From Alteromonas marina (GTDB lineage: Bacteria > Pseudomonadota > Gammaproteobacteria > Enterobacterales > Alteromonadaceae): a stretch of 64,000 bases of DNA. Numbering within the stretch: the first letter of the stretch is position 1; the number at the start of each line of letters is the position of its first letter. The notes beneath the pieces were generated by a model that saw only the letters and a program-made list of their open reading frames with translations, did not search any database and was not told where the DNA came from. The translations under genes and the position numbers were made by a program. The stretch is taken from assembly GCF_000808575.1 (NCBI RefSeq), contig NZ_JWLW01000067.1, positions 62,001 to 126,000 of the forward strand. The letters run 5' to 3'. This document shows, in pieces, positions 16,926 to 25,954 of this stretch.

Positions 16926-18533
16926 CTACATTCTAAATATGCCAAATTGGGTGTCTTCGATAGGCTTGTTTAGTGCTGCTGAAAGCGATAGGCCAAGCAC
17001 TAATCGCGTATCCGCAGGGTCGATAACTCCATCATCCCATAACCTTGCAGATGCATAGTATGGATGTCCTTGTTTTTCGTAAGTGTCGATGACAGGTTGT
17101 TTAAATGCCTTTTCTTCTTCTTCCGACCATGATTCGCCTGAGCGCTCTTTTTGGTCGCGCTTAACCTGAGCGAGAACGCCTGCAGCTTGTTCACCACCCA
17201 TTACAGAGATTCGAGCGTTTGGCCACATGAAAAGGAAACGTGGGTCATAGGCTCTGCCGCACATGCCGTAGTTGCCTGCACCGAAACTGCCGCCGATAAG
17301 GACAGTGAGCTTTGGCACATTCGCACATGCAACGGCGGTTACCATTTTTGCGCCGTGTTTTGCGATACCGCCGTGCTCGTATTGCTTACCGACCATAAAG
17401 CCTGTGATGTTTTGCAAAAACACGAGAGGGATTTTTCGCATGGCGCATAGTTCGACAAAATGAGCACCTTTAAGCGCGCTTTCACCGAACAGTATGCCGT
17501 TGTTAGCCACAATGCCTACGGGGAAACCGAAAATGCGCGCAAAACCACAAACCAAGGTTGTGCCGTAAAGCGGTTTGAACTCATCAAAGTCTGAGTCATC
17601 CACAACACGCGCAATGATTTCTCTTACATCGTATGTATGACGACTATCAGCAGGCACAATGCCGTAAATTTCTTTGGTGTCGTAGCGTGGAGGTTTTACC
17701 TCGGCCACATCTAGGCATTCTGGCTTCTTTCGGTTTAGTCTGGAGACAGCATTACGCGCTAATGAGAGTGCGTGGTGGTCGTTGTTGGCGAGATGGTCGG
17801 CAACGCCCGAAATTCGAGTATGAACGTCACCACCGCCAAGCTCTTCTGCGGTAACAACTTCACCTGTTGCAGCTTTAACAAGCGGTGGGCCGCCCAGAAA
17901 AATAGTCGCTTGTTCTTTAACGATAATGCTTTCATCAGCCATGGCGGGAACATAAGCACCACCAGCTGTACAGGAACCCATTACTACCGCAATTTGAGGA
18001 ATATTCTTAGCGGACATATTTGCTTGATTGAAGAATATACGGCCAAAGTGCTCTCTGTCTGGGAATACGTCATCTTGACGGGGCAAGTTAGCACCACCTG
18101 AATCTACTAGATAGATACAAGGTAGGTTATTTTGTTCTGCAATTGTTTGCGCTCTAAGGTGCTTTTTCACAGTAAGGGGGTAGTACGTCCCGCCTTTCAC
18201 AGTGGCATCATTAGCTACAATCATACACTCGATGCCAGCAACAATACCTATACCGGCAACTACCCCAGCACAAGGTACATAGTCTTCATACACTTCCCAC
18301 GCTGCCAGTTGGCCTATTTCTAGAAAAGGCGTGTCTGGGTCAATCAGTGCGTTGATTCGGTCGCGTGGTAGAAGTTTTCCTCGAGACACGTGGCGCTCAG
18401 CCGCTTTTTCACCGCCACCTTGGCAAATTTGTTCGATTTTTTCGAGGAGATCATTTACCTGAGCCTGCATGTGTTCAGCATTTGCGATAAATGTTTCAGA
18501 TTTCGTATTTATACTTGAGCGAAGAACGGGCAT
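16926..18533 (-). CDS. liuB: methylcrotonyl-CoA carboxylase, carboxyltransferase beta subunit
   Basis: Transfers the carboxyl group from LiuD-bound biotin to 3-methylcrotonyl-CoA. The 535-aa protein has two crotonase-like halves: the N half with [21 protein letters not shown] and [14 protein letters not shown], and the C half with [37 protein letters not shown] and [20 protein letters not shown]. These are diagnostic for the MCC beta subunit. The extreme C-terminus ([10 protein letters not shown]) contains one GACACCCA copy at 16948-16955. The spacer to liuA is 256 bases, unusually long inside this operon, and is filled with repeats. Confidence 0.95.
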   Translation of the reverse strand: MPVLRSSINTKSETFIANAEHMQAQVNDLLEKIEQICQGGGEKAAERHVSRGKLLPRDRINALIDPDTPFLEIGQLAAWEVYEDYVPCAGVVAGIGIVAGIECMIVANDATVKGGTYYPLTVKKHLRAQTIAEQNNLPCIYLVDSGGANLPRQDDVFPDREHFGRIFFNQANMSAKNIPQIAVVMGSCTAGGAYVPAMADESIIVKEQATIFLGGPPLVKAATGEVVTAEELGGGDVHTRISGVADHLANNDHHALSLARNAVSRLNRKKPECLDVAEVKPPRYDTKEIYGIVPADSRHTYDVREIIARVVDDSDFDEFKPLYGTTLVCGFARIFGFPVGIVANNGILFGESALKGAHFVELCAMRKIPLVFLQNITGFMVGKQYEHGGIAKHGAKMVTAVACANVPKLTVLIGGSFGAGNYGMCGRAYDPRFLFMWPNARISVMGGEQAAGVLAQVKRDQKERSGESWSEEEEKAFKQPVIDTYEKQGHPYYASARLWDDGVIDPADTRLVLGLSLSAALNKPIEDTQFGIFRM

Positions 18534-18602
18534 AACCCCTCCTTGAGTTGGGCCTATGCGACAGCGGTCGCGTTAGCCACTAGTTAGCAAGATGATTAGC
18601 AA

Positions 18603-18711
18603 GACACCCATGCTAAGCGCTTTCGCTGCGGTGGGTGTCCTTGCAATTCATTAGCCTATTAATAAAGTTCAGCGTTTCTAAATCTACTTTAAATAGAGTA
18701 GGGTGGGTGTC
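18603..18711. repeat. three GACACCCA copies between liuA and liuB
   Basis: Copies are at 18603-18610 (plus orientation), 18632-18639 and 18704-18711 (TGGGTGTC). The first two are inverted and can form an 8-bp stem with a 21-base loop. The block lies in the 256-base gap inside the liu operon, so a hairpin here could affect the mRNA between liuA and liuB. Confidence 0.8.
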
Positions 18712-18789
18712 TTCCTAATTTCAATGACACAGGGAATGCCTAAGCTTTCCCTGTTTCAAACGAAGTTTGTTTCCACCCAGAACTCCGTG

Positions 18790-19959
18790 TTATTTCGATT
18801 CGTTAAATAGCTCGCGGCCTATAAGCATTCGGCGAATTTCAGACGTTCCTGCGCCAATTTCATAAAGCTTGGCATCACGTAATAATCGGCCTGTCGGATA
18901 TTCGTTGATGTAGCCATTACCACCAAGTAGCTGAATGGCGTCTAATGCCATTTTGGTTGCTAGTTCCGCTGAATAAAGGATAGCGCCAGCAGCATCTTTT
19001 CGCGTTGTTTCACCGCGATCGCATGACTGTGCAACGGTGTAAACATACGCGCGTGCGGCATTCATTTGTGTATACATGTCAGCTACTTTACCTTGTACTA
19101 GCTGAAATTGACCAATTGATTGGCCAAACTGCTGACGGTCGTGAATGTAAGGAACTACGATGTCCATGCACGACTGCATAATGCCTAGCGGGCCACCTGA
19201 CAAAACAAGGCGCTCGTAATCTAGGCCGCTCATAAGTACGCGAACGCCTTCGCCTTCTTTGCCAAGAATGTTCTCAGCTGGTACTTCGCAATCTTCGAAT
19301 ACTAATTCACAGGTATTAGAAGAGCGCATACCAAGTTTGTCGAGTTTTTGTGCGCGGCTAAAGCCTGGGAAATCGCGCTCTACGATAAACGCTGTGATCC
19401 CTCTTGGCCCTGCGTTAGGGTCGGTCTTTGCGTAGATAACAAAAGTATGTGCATCAGGACCGTTTGTGATCCACATCTTGTTGCCGTTAAGGATGTATTT
19501 GTCGCCGCGTTTTTCAGCCTTCAATTTCATGCTAACAACGTCCGAACCTGCATTCGGTTCACTCATTGCCAGTGCACCAATATGCTCACCGCTTACTAAC
19601 TTAGGTAGGTACTTTTCACGTTGGGCATCATTACCGTTTTTAAAAATCTGGTTAACACAAAGATTCGAATGTGCGCCATAGCTCAAACCGATACCACCTG
19701 ACGCGCGGCTAACTTCTTCCATTGCGATGGTATGCGCAAGGTAGCCCATATCAGAGCCACCATACTGCTCTGAAACAGTAACGCCCAAAAGGCCCATATC
19801 GCCAAGTTTTGCCCACAATTGGTTTGGGAATTGGTTGTCTGCGTCTGCTTGTTCAGCAAGAGGAGCAATCTCATTCTGTGCAAATTGATAGACCTGATCG
19901 CGTAACATCTCGATGTCTTCGCCAAGTCCAAAATTTAAAGTAGGGTAGGAGGTGTTCAT
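18790..19959 (-). CDS. liuA: isovaleryl-CoA dehydrogenase
   Basis: FAD enzyme that oxidises isovaleryl-CoA to 3-methylcrotonyl-CoA, passing electrons to ETF. It is an acyl-CoA dehydrogenase of 389 aa: helical N domain, beta middle domain ([20 protein letters not shown]) and helical C domain with [13 protein letters not shown] and [13 protein letters not shown]. The catalytic base is the Glu of [10 protein letters not shown], which is the isovaleryl-type position rather than the C-terminal one of most acyl-CoA dehydrogenases. Its start overlaps the liuR stop by four bases, so the two are translationally coupled. Confidence 0.95.
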   Translation of the reverse strand: MNTSYPTLNFGLGEDIEMLRDQVYQFAQNEIAPLAEQADADNQFPNQLWAKLGDMGLLGVTVSEQYGGSDMGYLAHTIAMEEVSRASGGIGLSYGAHSNLCVNQIFKNGNDAQREKYLPKLVSGEHIGALAMSEPNAGSDVVSMKLKAEKRGDKYILNGNKMWITNGPDAHTFVIYAKTDPNAGPRGITAFIVERDFPGFSRAQKLDKLGMRSSNTCELVFEDCEVPAENILGKEGEGVRVLMSGLDYERLVLSGGPLGIMQSCMDIVVPYIHDRQQFGQSIGQFQLVQGKVADMYTQMNAARAYVYTVAQSCDRGETTRKDAAGAILYSAELATKMALDAIQLLGGNGYINEYPTGRLLRDAKLYEIGAGTSEIRRMLIGRELFNESK

Positions 19960-20363
19960 GCGATATTTCCTCGTTTGAGTTCTGCGAGTTCTTCACGGCA
20001 ACGTGCTTCAACATCATCCAGTTCAGTCATTAACATCTGGATATCTTCTAACTGCTGTTTAAGCACCGCTCTTTTCTGTTCAGTCATTTCAAGCATGGCT
20101 TCTAACTGAATAGCCGAATTGGGGTTGGTGTCGTACATGTCGAACAGTGTTTTGACTTCAGCAAGGGAAAATCCTAGTCGTTTTCCTCGCAAGATCAGCT
20201 TTAAGCGCACTCTATCTTTGTTCAGATAAACGCGATTTTGTCCCGTTCTTGAAGGTGACATTAGGCCTTGTTCTTCGTAAAAACGAATTGAACGAGGAGT
20301 AATGTCAAACTCTCGAGCGAGTTCGCCTATTGCATATGTTGTTTCGTCGTCGTACTTGCTCAT
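19956..20363 (-). CDS. liuR: MerR-family regulator of branched-chain amino acid degradation
   Basis: A 135-aa MerR-type DNA-binding protein: winged helix-turn-helix at residues 10-80 ([25 protein letters not shown] is the classic N-terminal signature), then a dimerising coiled coil rich in Glu and Leu ([21 protein letters not shown]). No metal-binding cysteine cluster is visible apart from one Cys near residue 125, consistent with a metabolite-responsive LiuR. It leads the operon liuR-liuA-liuB-liuC-liuD-liuE. Palindromes in the upstream spacer probably bind it. Confidence 0.92.
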   Translation of the reverse strand: MSKYDDETTYAIGELAREFDITPRSIRFYEEQGLMSPSRTGQNRVYLNKDRVRLKLILRGKRLGFSLAEVKTLFDMYDTNPNSAIQLEAMLEMTEQKRAVLKQQLEDIQMLMTELDDVEARCREELAELKRGNIA

Positions 20364-20409
20364 TACACGTACCTTGTATTTCAGCGCTGTTTAACACCCT
20401 TGTTTTAAC

Positions 20410-20460
20410 GTGGGTGTCTTTGTAATTAAATTCTCTGTATTAGGTTGGGTGTCATTGCAA
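20410..20460. repeat. two TGGGTGTC copies upstream of liuR
   Basis: Direct copies at 20411-20418 (followed by TTTGTAA as in the long form) and 20446-20453 (followed by ATTGCAA), 35 bases apart. They lie between the liuR start and its putative operators, so they would be in the 5' untranslated region of the liu transcript. Confidence 0.8.
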
Positions 20461-20542
20461 TAGCACTATCGTTTTAAGGTAGATGGTTTTATATACCGCT
20501 ATATTAAAACGTAGTGTTTGGTTGACACATACTTAGTACAGG

Positions 20543-20580
20543 TTTACGTTAACGTTAATTACATTTTACGTTAAGGTAAA
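20543..20580. promoter_or_regulatory. paired LiuR-like operators between liuR and the thiolase gene
   Basis: Two related palindromic 16-mers lie 6 bases apart: TTTACGTTAACGTTAA (20543-20558) and TTTACGTTAAGGTAAA (20565-20580). Both share TTTACGTTAA. They sit centrally in the divergent spacer, 180 bases from the liuR start and about 136 from the thiolase start. MerR-family LiuR regulators of gammaproteobacteria are known to use such ACGT-containing palindromes; the assignment is by position and form. A TTGACA (20522-20527) just to the left may be a -35 element for the thiolase. Confidence 0.6.
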
Positions 20581-20715
20581 GTAACATTTTGCTAACGTCA
20601 ATTTTTCATGGTGAAGGTAAAGCGTTGTAGCTGTTAGGGGTGTTTACTTTTGTATACATCTACGTGGTTTTCTTCACTTAACTCTATAATTTAAATGAAT
20701 TTTAAGGGCACGGTT

Positions 20716-21891
20716 ATGAGTAACGAATCAGTAGTTATTGTCGCGGCTAAGCGCACACCAATGGGTGGTTTCAACGGTAATTTGTCTTCGCTTGCTGCGA
20801 CCAAACTTGGAGAAGTTGCGATTAAAGCAGCCTGTGAAGAGATGGATGTCTCTGTAATTGATGAAGTCATCATGGGGTGTGTATTACCTGCTGGTCTTGG
20901 TCAATCTCCGGCGCGACAAGCGTCACTGGGGGCGGGGCTTCCGCTTAGTGCAGGTGTGACAACTATCAACAAAGTATGTGGGTCGGGCTTAAAAGCGGTA
21001 ATGATGGCGCACGACTTAATTAAAGCAGGCAGTGCGACAGCAGTCGTGGCAGGCGGAATGGAAAGCATGAGTAATGCGCCATACATGTTGCCTAAAGCTA
21101 GAACGGGATATCGTATGGGCCATGGTCAAGTACTTGATCATATGATGCTAGACGGTCTGGAAAATGCCTATGACGGCAAAGCAATGGGCTGCTTCGCGCA
21201 GGATACTGCTGATGAAGAAAATATTTCTCGCGGTGAAATGGATGAGTTTGCACTAAGCTCGCTTTCGAAGGCACATGAAGCAATAAACAGCGGAACTTTC
21301 GTCGATGAAATAGTACCTGTTACAGTTTCTTCTCGTAAGGGCGATACTGTTGTTGATACCGATGAAGGCCCAGGTTCCGCTCGCCCAGAAAAAATTCCAA
21401 CACTAAGACCGGCTTTCAAAAAAGACGGTACGGTCACGGCTGCTAACTCAAGCTCAATCTCTGACGGTGCAGCGGCACTGGTTGTAATGAGCGAAAGCAA
21501 AGCAAATGAACTTGGTCTAGCACCGCTTGCGCGCGTGGTTGCTCACGCTACAAATTCTATTGAACCTGAAAACTTCACCGTTGCGCCTGTTGGCGCTATG
21601 GAAAAAGTGCTGGATAAAGCAGGTTGGACGAAAGAAGAAGTCGATCTTTTCGAAATTAACGAAGCATTTGCCATGGTAACCATGTTGGCAGTCAAGAAGC
21701 TTGGACTAGATGAAAGTAAAGTAAACGTTAAAGGCGGCGCTTGTGCATTGGGTCACCCAATTGGAGCCTCTGGTGCACGCATTTTGGTAACACTAGTTCA
21801 CGCGCTTAAGCAACGCGGTGGTCGCAAAGGTATCGCATCTTTATGTATTGGTGGTGGTGAAGGCGTAGCGCTTGCAATTGAAATGCTATAG
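20716..21891 (+). CDS. acetyl-CoA C-acetyltransferase (thiolase)
   Basis: Thiolase of 391 aa that interconverts acetoacetyl-CoA and two acetyl-CoA. The nucleophile is C88 in NKVCGSGLKAV. The second triad part is NEAFAMV, and the C-terminal CALGHPIGASGAR carries the catalytic His and Cys. It is divergent from liuR with LiuR-like operators between, so it probably processes acetoacetyl-CoA derived from the LiuE product. I chose ATG 20716 because AAGGG lies seven bases before it; the ATG at 20695 has no such site. A beta-ketothiolase for longer chains cannot be excluded. Confidence 0.92.
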   Translation: MSNESVVIVAAKRTPMGGFNGNLSSLAATKLGEVAIKAACEEMDVSVIDEVIMGCVLPAGLGQSPARQASLGAGLPLSAGVTTINKVCGSGLKAVMMAHDLIKAGSATAVVAGGMESMSNAPYMLPKARTGYRMGHGQVLDHMMLDGLENAYDGKAMGCFAQDTADEENISRGEMDEFALSSLSKAHEAINSGTFVDEIVPVTVSSRKGDTVVDTDEGPGSARPEKIPTLRPAFKKDGTVTAANSSSISDGAAALVVMSESKANELGLAPLARVVAHATNSIEPENFTVAPVGAMEKVLDKAGWTKEEVDLFEINEAFAMVTMLAVKKLGLDESKVNVKGGACALGHPIGASGARILVTLVHALKQRGGRKGIASLCIGGGEGVALAIEML

Positions 21892-21984
21892 GCTGAAACG
21901 AGCGTAAATATGTCAAAAAATTAATCATGGAGTACCATCACATCGCTGGTACTCTGTGGTTCAATAAAAATAAAATCGACAAAT

Positions 21985-23112
21985 ATGAAATTCCCTCTCA
22001 ACCCAGTCCGTACAGCCATTTTAACGGTGCTCATTATTTTTGCACCTGTAACTTATACTCACGCGATGCCAATACAGAAAGTGGATATCAATTTAAGTTA
22101 CAAAGACACCCACATCAATAAACTGAGCTCTAGTTCGAATGACACTCATTCAGACTCAACGCCGATTACTCACGCTAACGTCGCTGCTTCTTCTGCGATG
22201 GATGTCTCTCAAACAAGCTTAAATTACAAAGACACCCACATTAATCAACGGAAGTCGCCCTTGAATGTTTCTTCGAATGACACCCACGCCAATATCCATC
22301 CAAACCCAGACTCGAATGCAAACTCGCACTTCCTGACTCAGGTTCCATATTCTGCCTTGGGTGTCTTGCCAATGAGGGAGCATGATTCTCAGTTCAGTTA
22401 TGGCGAAGACCCGCTTCAGACAGTGTATGTGTGGCATGGCCGCAATGGTGTTCAGAGTAGGGTTGCTGGGGACGCCATAATTTTTGTGCATGGTGGATGC
22501 TGGCTAAACGCATACGGATACGACCATGCTAAAGGATTTTATAACGCGTTGGCGGAATTAGGGATGGGTGTCTTCGCAATAGAATATCGGCGTGTTGGCG
22601 ATGAGGGTGGTGGCTGGCCTGGTAGCTTGAATGATGTAACAAAAGCAGTGAAAGCATCGCTAGAAAAAATAGTTACGGCAGATGATTACCGCAATATTTT
22701 TGTGGTAGGTCACTCAGCAGGTGGCCATCTTGCCTTGCTTGCTGCACAGCAACTTTCGCGCAGTGATTTAGGCAAAAACATCAAGCAGGTGATAGGGCTT
22801 GCCGCTATCACAAATGTGCAAAGTTATGCACTTGGAGAAAATAGCTGTCAGACCGCTACGCCTCAATTTATGCAGGGCTTACCCTCTGAAAAGGAACACG
22901 AGTACCAACTGGCCACGCCAGTAGCTACTGATATTCAACCTTCCGTTACTTTACTGCAAGGTAACGAAGATAGCATTGTTCCCGAACACCACGCTACAAT
23001 GTCCGGCGCAAAAAATAGAATAATAACAAACGGTGGGCATTTCGACTGGCTCCACCCCGACTCATCATCCTTTGATGCTTTACTTGAGGTTTTAGGTGAA
23101 CATGATAAATAA
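21985..23112 (+). CDS. alpha/beta hydrolase, probable kynurenine formamidase, with repeat-built N-terminal tail
   Basis: Alpha/beta-fold hydrolase with FVHGGCW (oxyanion hole), VVGHSAGGHLALL (nucleophile Ser) and TNGGHFDWLHP (catalytic His). Because kynU starts inside its last codons, the likely role is hydrolysis of N-formylkynurenine. The N-terminus is odd: a signal-peptide-like stretch (residues 5-27, ending THA) is followed by about 85 residues built partly of DTH repeats (YKDTHIN twice, SSNDTHAN once, SNDTHSD variant). These are exact or near copies of the GACACCCA element at 22105, 22231 and 22279; two more (22358, 22565) are read antisense. An exported formamidase would not meet a cytoplasmic kynureninase, so either the signal reading or the role may be wrong. 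No clear ribosome site precedes 21985. Confidence 0.7.
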   Translation: MKFPLNPVRTAILTVLIIFAPVTYTHAMPIQKVDINLSYKDTHINKLSSSSNDTHSDSTPITHANVAASSAMDVSQTSLNYKDTHINQRKSPLNVSSNDTHANIHPNPDSNANSHFLTQVPYSALGVLPMREHDSQFSYGEDPLQTVYVWHGRNGVQSRVAGDAIIFVHGGCWLNAYGYDHAKGFYNALAELGMGVFAIEYRRVGDEGGGWPGSLNDVTKAVKASLEKIVTADDYRNIFVVGHSAGGHLALLAAQQLSRSDLGKNIKQVIGLAAITNVQSYALGENSCQTATPQFMQGLPSEKEHEYQLATPVATDIQPSVTLLQGNEDSIVPEHHATMSGAKNRIITNGGHFDWLHPDSSSFDALLEVLGEHDK

Positions 23113-24337
23113 GGTTTTTACTGCCAAGCAACTTGATGAAAAAGATCCACTTTCTTGTAAAGCGGACGCCTTTTTACTGCCAAAAAATACAATCTATCTT
23201 GACGGTAATTCACTAGGACCATTGCCAAAAAACGCAGAAAAGCGGGCAAGTGAGGTGGTCAAAATGCAGTGGGGTGAAAGTCTTATTACAAGCTGGAATA
23301 AACATCAGTGGATATCATTACCGCAACAGGTGGGTGACAAAATAGGTACGCTCGTCGGTGCGAAACAAGGGCAAGTGATATGTTGCGACTCGATTTCGAT
23401 TAACCTTTTCAAGGTACTTAGCGCTGCATTGAAAATGCATCCCGAAAGAAAAGTGATCGCGACAACAAGGGATAATTTCCCCACCGATATTTATATGGTG
23501 CAAGGTTTGCTGGATTTATTGGGCGATGATTACAGTATTCGATATGTGGATGAAAGTAATATTAGCGCGCAGCTGACCGACGACATTGCGGTACTTATGT
23601 TAACTCAAGTCAATTTTAGAAGTGGCTTTAAGCTTGATATGAAAGCTATTACTGAGCAAGCGCAAAGTAAGGGAATTCTGACGCTTTGGGATTTGGCCCA
23701 TAGTGCTGGGGCATTTCCTGTGTACCTAGATGACTGTAATGTAGACTTTGCTGTAGGTTGCACCTATAAGTACTTAAATGGCGGCCCTGGTGCGCCAGCT
23801 TTCGTTTATGTTGCTCGTCGCCATCAGGCTAGGTACAAACAGCCGTTATCTGGTTGGATGGGGCACAACTCGCCATTTTCTTTTTCTCCCGATTACACCC
23901 CCGATACCTCTGTTAAACAAAACCTGTGCGGAACGCCGGGTATTATCGGAATGAGCATCTTAGATGCAGCACTTGATGTGTTCGATGATGTGTCACTGAA
24001 GGCTATCGACGAAAAGTCGAAAAAATTACAGGCATTTTTCATAGTTGAGGCTAAAAGGGCGAGTCTTCTAGAGGAACTCAAAGTTGTAAGCCCGCCGCTG
24101 GATAACAGAGGAAGCCAAATTGCCTTTGCACATGAGGATGCCTATGCCATTTGCCAAGCATGGATTGCACAAGGTGTTATTGCCGATTTTCGTGCACCTA
24201 ATATTCTTCGCATTGGCTTTGCGCCGTTGTATTTGAGTTTTGCTGATATTGAAAAAGCCGTTATGTCACTGGCAGCAATTATAAAAGAAAAACGATATGA
24301 TCAGGCTATATTCAAGCAGCGACAGAGTGTTACATAG
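23102..24337 (+). CDS. kynU: kynureninase
   Basis: PLP enzyme that splits kynurenine to anthranilate and alanine in tryptophan degradation. Of 411 aa, landmarks are YLDGNSLGPLP near the N-terminus, DLAHSAGAFPV (pyridine-contacting Asp region), CTYKYLNGGPGAPAF with the PLP lysine about K223, and GWMGH. The start is ATG 23102 with AGGTGA just upstream; it overlaps the formamidase-like gene by 11 bases. No tryptophan dioxygenase (kynA) is in the window. Confidence 0.94.
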   Translation: MINKVFTAKQLDEKDPLSCKADAFLLPKNTIYLDGNSLGPLPKNAEKRASEVVKMQWGESLITSWNKHQWISLPQQVGDKIGTLVGAKQGQVICCDSISINLFKVLSAALKMHPERKVIATTRDNFPTDIYMVQGLLDLLGDDYSIRYVDESNISAQLTDDIAVLMLTQVNFRSGFKLDMKAITEQAQSKGILTLWDLAHSAGAFPVYLDDCNVDFAVGCTYKYLNGGPGAPAFVYVARRHQARYKQPLSGWMGHNSPFSFSPDYTPDTSVKQNLCGTPGIIGMSILDAALDVFDDVSLKAIDEKSKKLQAFFIVEAKRASLLEELKVVSPPLDNRGSQIAFAHEDAYAICQAWIAQGVIADFRAPNILRIGFAPLYLSFADIEKAVMSLAAIIKEKRYDQAIFKQRQSVT

Positions 24338-24405
24338 TCAAAGAATGATGTAATAAGCGAATTTATTGCATTTTTTGAATTTACCCTTAATACTCCGCGG
24401 TTGAT

Positions 24406-25878
24406 TTGTTGTTGATCTATTTAAAATTTTTGGGTGTGCAGTTGAAAAAAATAAGAAAAAACCTGCTCAGCACAGTGCTGTTACTGGTAACCACTTTCTT
24501 TAGTACGCTTTCACAGTCGGAATCCCAGCAACCATCAGCCTCTCAAAAAGCAAGTGAAGTAACCTATTGTATCGACCCTAACTGGGCGCCTTATGAAGCG
24601 ATTAGAAATGGCATTCACGTTGGTATTTCAGCCCAATATATGCAGCTTATCGCTGAACTTGCTGACCTTAAGTTTAAGCTCGTCCCAACACAAAGCTGGC
24701 AGGAAAGCTTAGAATTTGTTCAACAAGGCAAATGCCAAGTTATTCCTATGTTGAACACGTCCGACTACCGCAAGCAGTTTTTAGATTTCAGTATGCCGTA
24801 TTTTGAAGCGCCCAACGTGCTTGTTGCCCGTGCAGGTATGCCAATGTTACAAGGTTATTCCGGCATTGGTAACCGCACAGTTGGGATAGTGCAGGGATAT
24901 CGTCAGGTCGAGTATATTTCGCGCTATTATCCTGGTCTGCGACTAAAGCTCATCCCTTCTGAAGAAGAGGGGTTAAAGCAACTAGCAAACGGTGAATTTG
25001 ATGTGATGGTAGGCTCTTTAATGAGCGTGAATATGCACATTAACAATCTTGAACTCGAAGATTTGGACATCGTAGGTTACGCAGAGCCTTTTGACTCTCT
25101 AGCATTCGGTATCAACAAGTCTTACAGCTACTTGGTAGACAAATTAAACACCGCAATAGAACGCATTCCAGAGACGCGAAAAGTAGAAATTTATAAACAA
25201 TGGAATAATGTGCAAATTCGATACAGCCGCAATTATACTGTCATGATACTGAGCTCTATCATTGTATTGATGGGGCTGCTTTGGCTTATTTCGAGAAACC
25301 GTCATGTTGGTGGGTACAAGCGCATAATTCAGCAAAAGAATGAGGAGATAAGCGCGCTCCAAGCTAATTTGCTGGAAAAAAACAAAACATTAGGTTTTCT
25401 TTCGGCACACGACAATGTTACAGGGTTGTACAATCGCAATCATATGATCCAACGTGCGGAAGAAGAGATTTCACGTTTCCATCGTTTCCATACTACTGCA
25501 ACCTTAATCGCTATCGATTTAACGCCTGTTGATGAAGGTTTATATAAGCACGATCCGTCTATTCGAGAAGAAGCGTTAAAAGCGGTAGCCCACAACTGCC
25601 TTAATACGGTACGAGAGGTAGACGTTGTATCTCGATTCAATGGGGAGCAGTTTGTGGTGCTTTGCCCTCAGACCCAATTAGATTCAGCAAAAATCCTCGC
25701 AGACAGGCTACTTGAATGCCTAATTGCGCACTTCCTTTTAGGGGATAAATTCAATGTTGCTATTGGTATGTCTGAATTGCGAGACGCAGAAGAGTTTCCC
25801 GATTGGCTGGAGCGCACCATTAAAGCCGTATATCAATCTAAGCGACAAGGCTATGGTAACGTGAGCATTGCTCAGTAG
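24406..25878 (+). CDS. periplasmic substrate-binding sensor with degenerate GGDEF domain
   Basis: Membrane signalling protein. A signal-type hydrophobic stretch (about 18-36) leads into a periplasmic SBP_bac_3 domain (about 52-270: YCIDPNWAPYEAI, FDVMVGSL). A transmembrane helix (about 284-300), a short coiled linker (IIQQKNEEISALQANLLEKN) and a GGDEF domain (about 335-490) follow. The domain keeps HDNVTGLYNRN, but its signature is NGEQF instead of GGDEF/GGEEF, so diguanylate cyclase activity is doubtful. It could be a receptor or an allosteric subunit. The start is uncertain: only TTG and GTG codons are available, and TTG 24442 would give a compact signal peptide. It ends before a hairpin shared with the convergent gene. 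Confidence 0.8.
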   Translation: MLLIYLKFLGVQLKKIRKNLLSTVLLLVTTFFSTLSQSESQQPSASQKASEVTYCIDPNWAPYEAIRNGIHVGISAQYMQLIAELADLKFKLVPTQSWQESLEFVQQGKCQVIPMLNTSDYRKQFLDFSMPYFEAPNVLVARAGMPMLQGYSGIGNRTVGIVQGYRQVEYISRYYPGLRLKLIPSEEEGLKQLANGEFDVMVGSLMSVNMHINNLELEDLDIVGYAEPFDSLAFGINKSYSYLVDKLNTAIERIPETRKVEIYKQWNNVQIRYSRNYTVMILSSIIVLMGLLWLISRNRHVGGYKRIIQQKNEEISALQANLLEKNKTLGFLSAHDNVTGLYNRNHMIQRAEEEISRFHRFHTTATLIAIDLTPVDEGLYKHDPSIREEALKAVAHNCLNTVREVDVVSRFNGEQFVVLCPQTQLDSAKILADRLLECLIAHFLLGDKFNVAIGMSELRDAEEFPDWLERTIKAVYQSKRQGYGNVSIAQ

Positions 25879-25916
25879 AGAATAAGAATTAAACGACTTG
25901 ATTAAAATCGAAAGGA

Positions 25917-25949
25917 GCTCAGCTTTAAAAGGTTCAATTAAAGCTGAGC
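25917..25949. terminator. hairpin between convergent genes at 25.9 kb
   Basis: GCTCAGCTTTAA (25917-25928) and TTAAAGCTGAGC (25938-25949) form a perfect 12-bp stem over a 9-base loop. It lies between the sensor gene stop and the FapA-family stop and probably serves both. There is no long T run on either side. Confidence 0.55.
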
Positions 25950-25954
25950 GCTAA

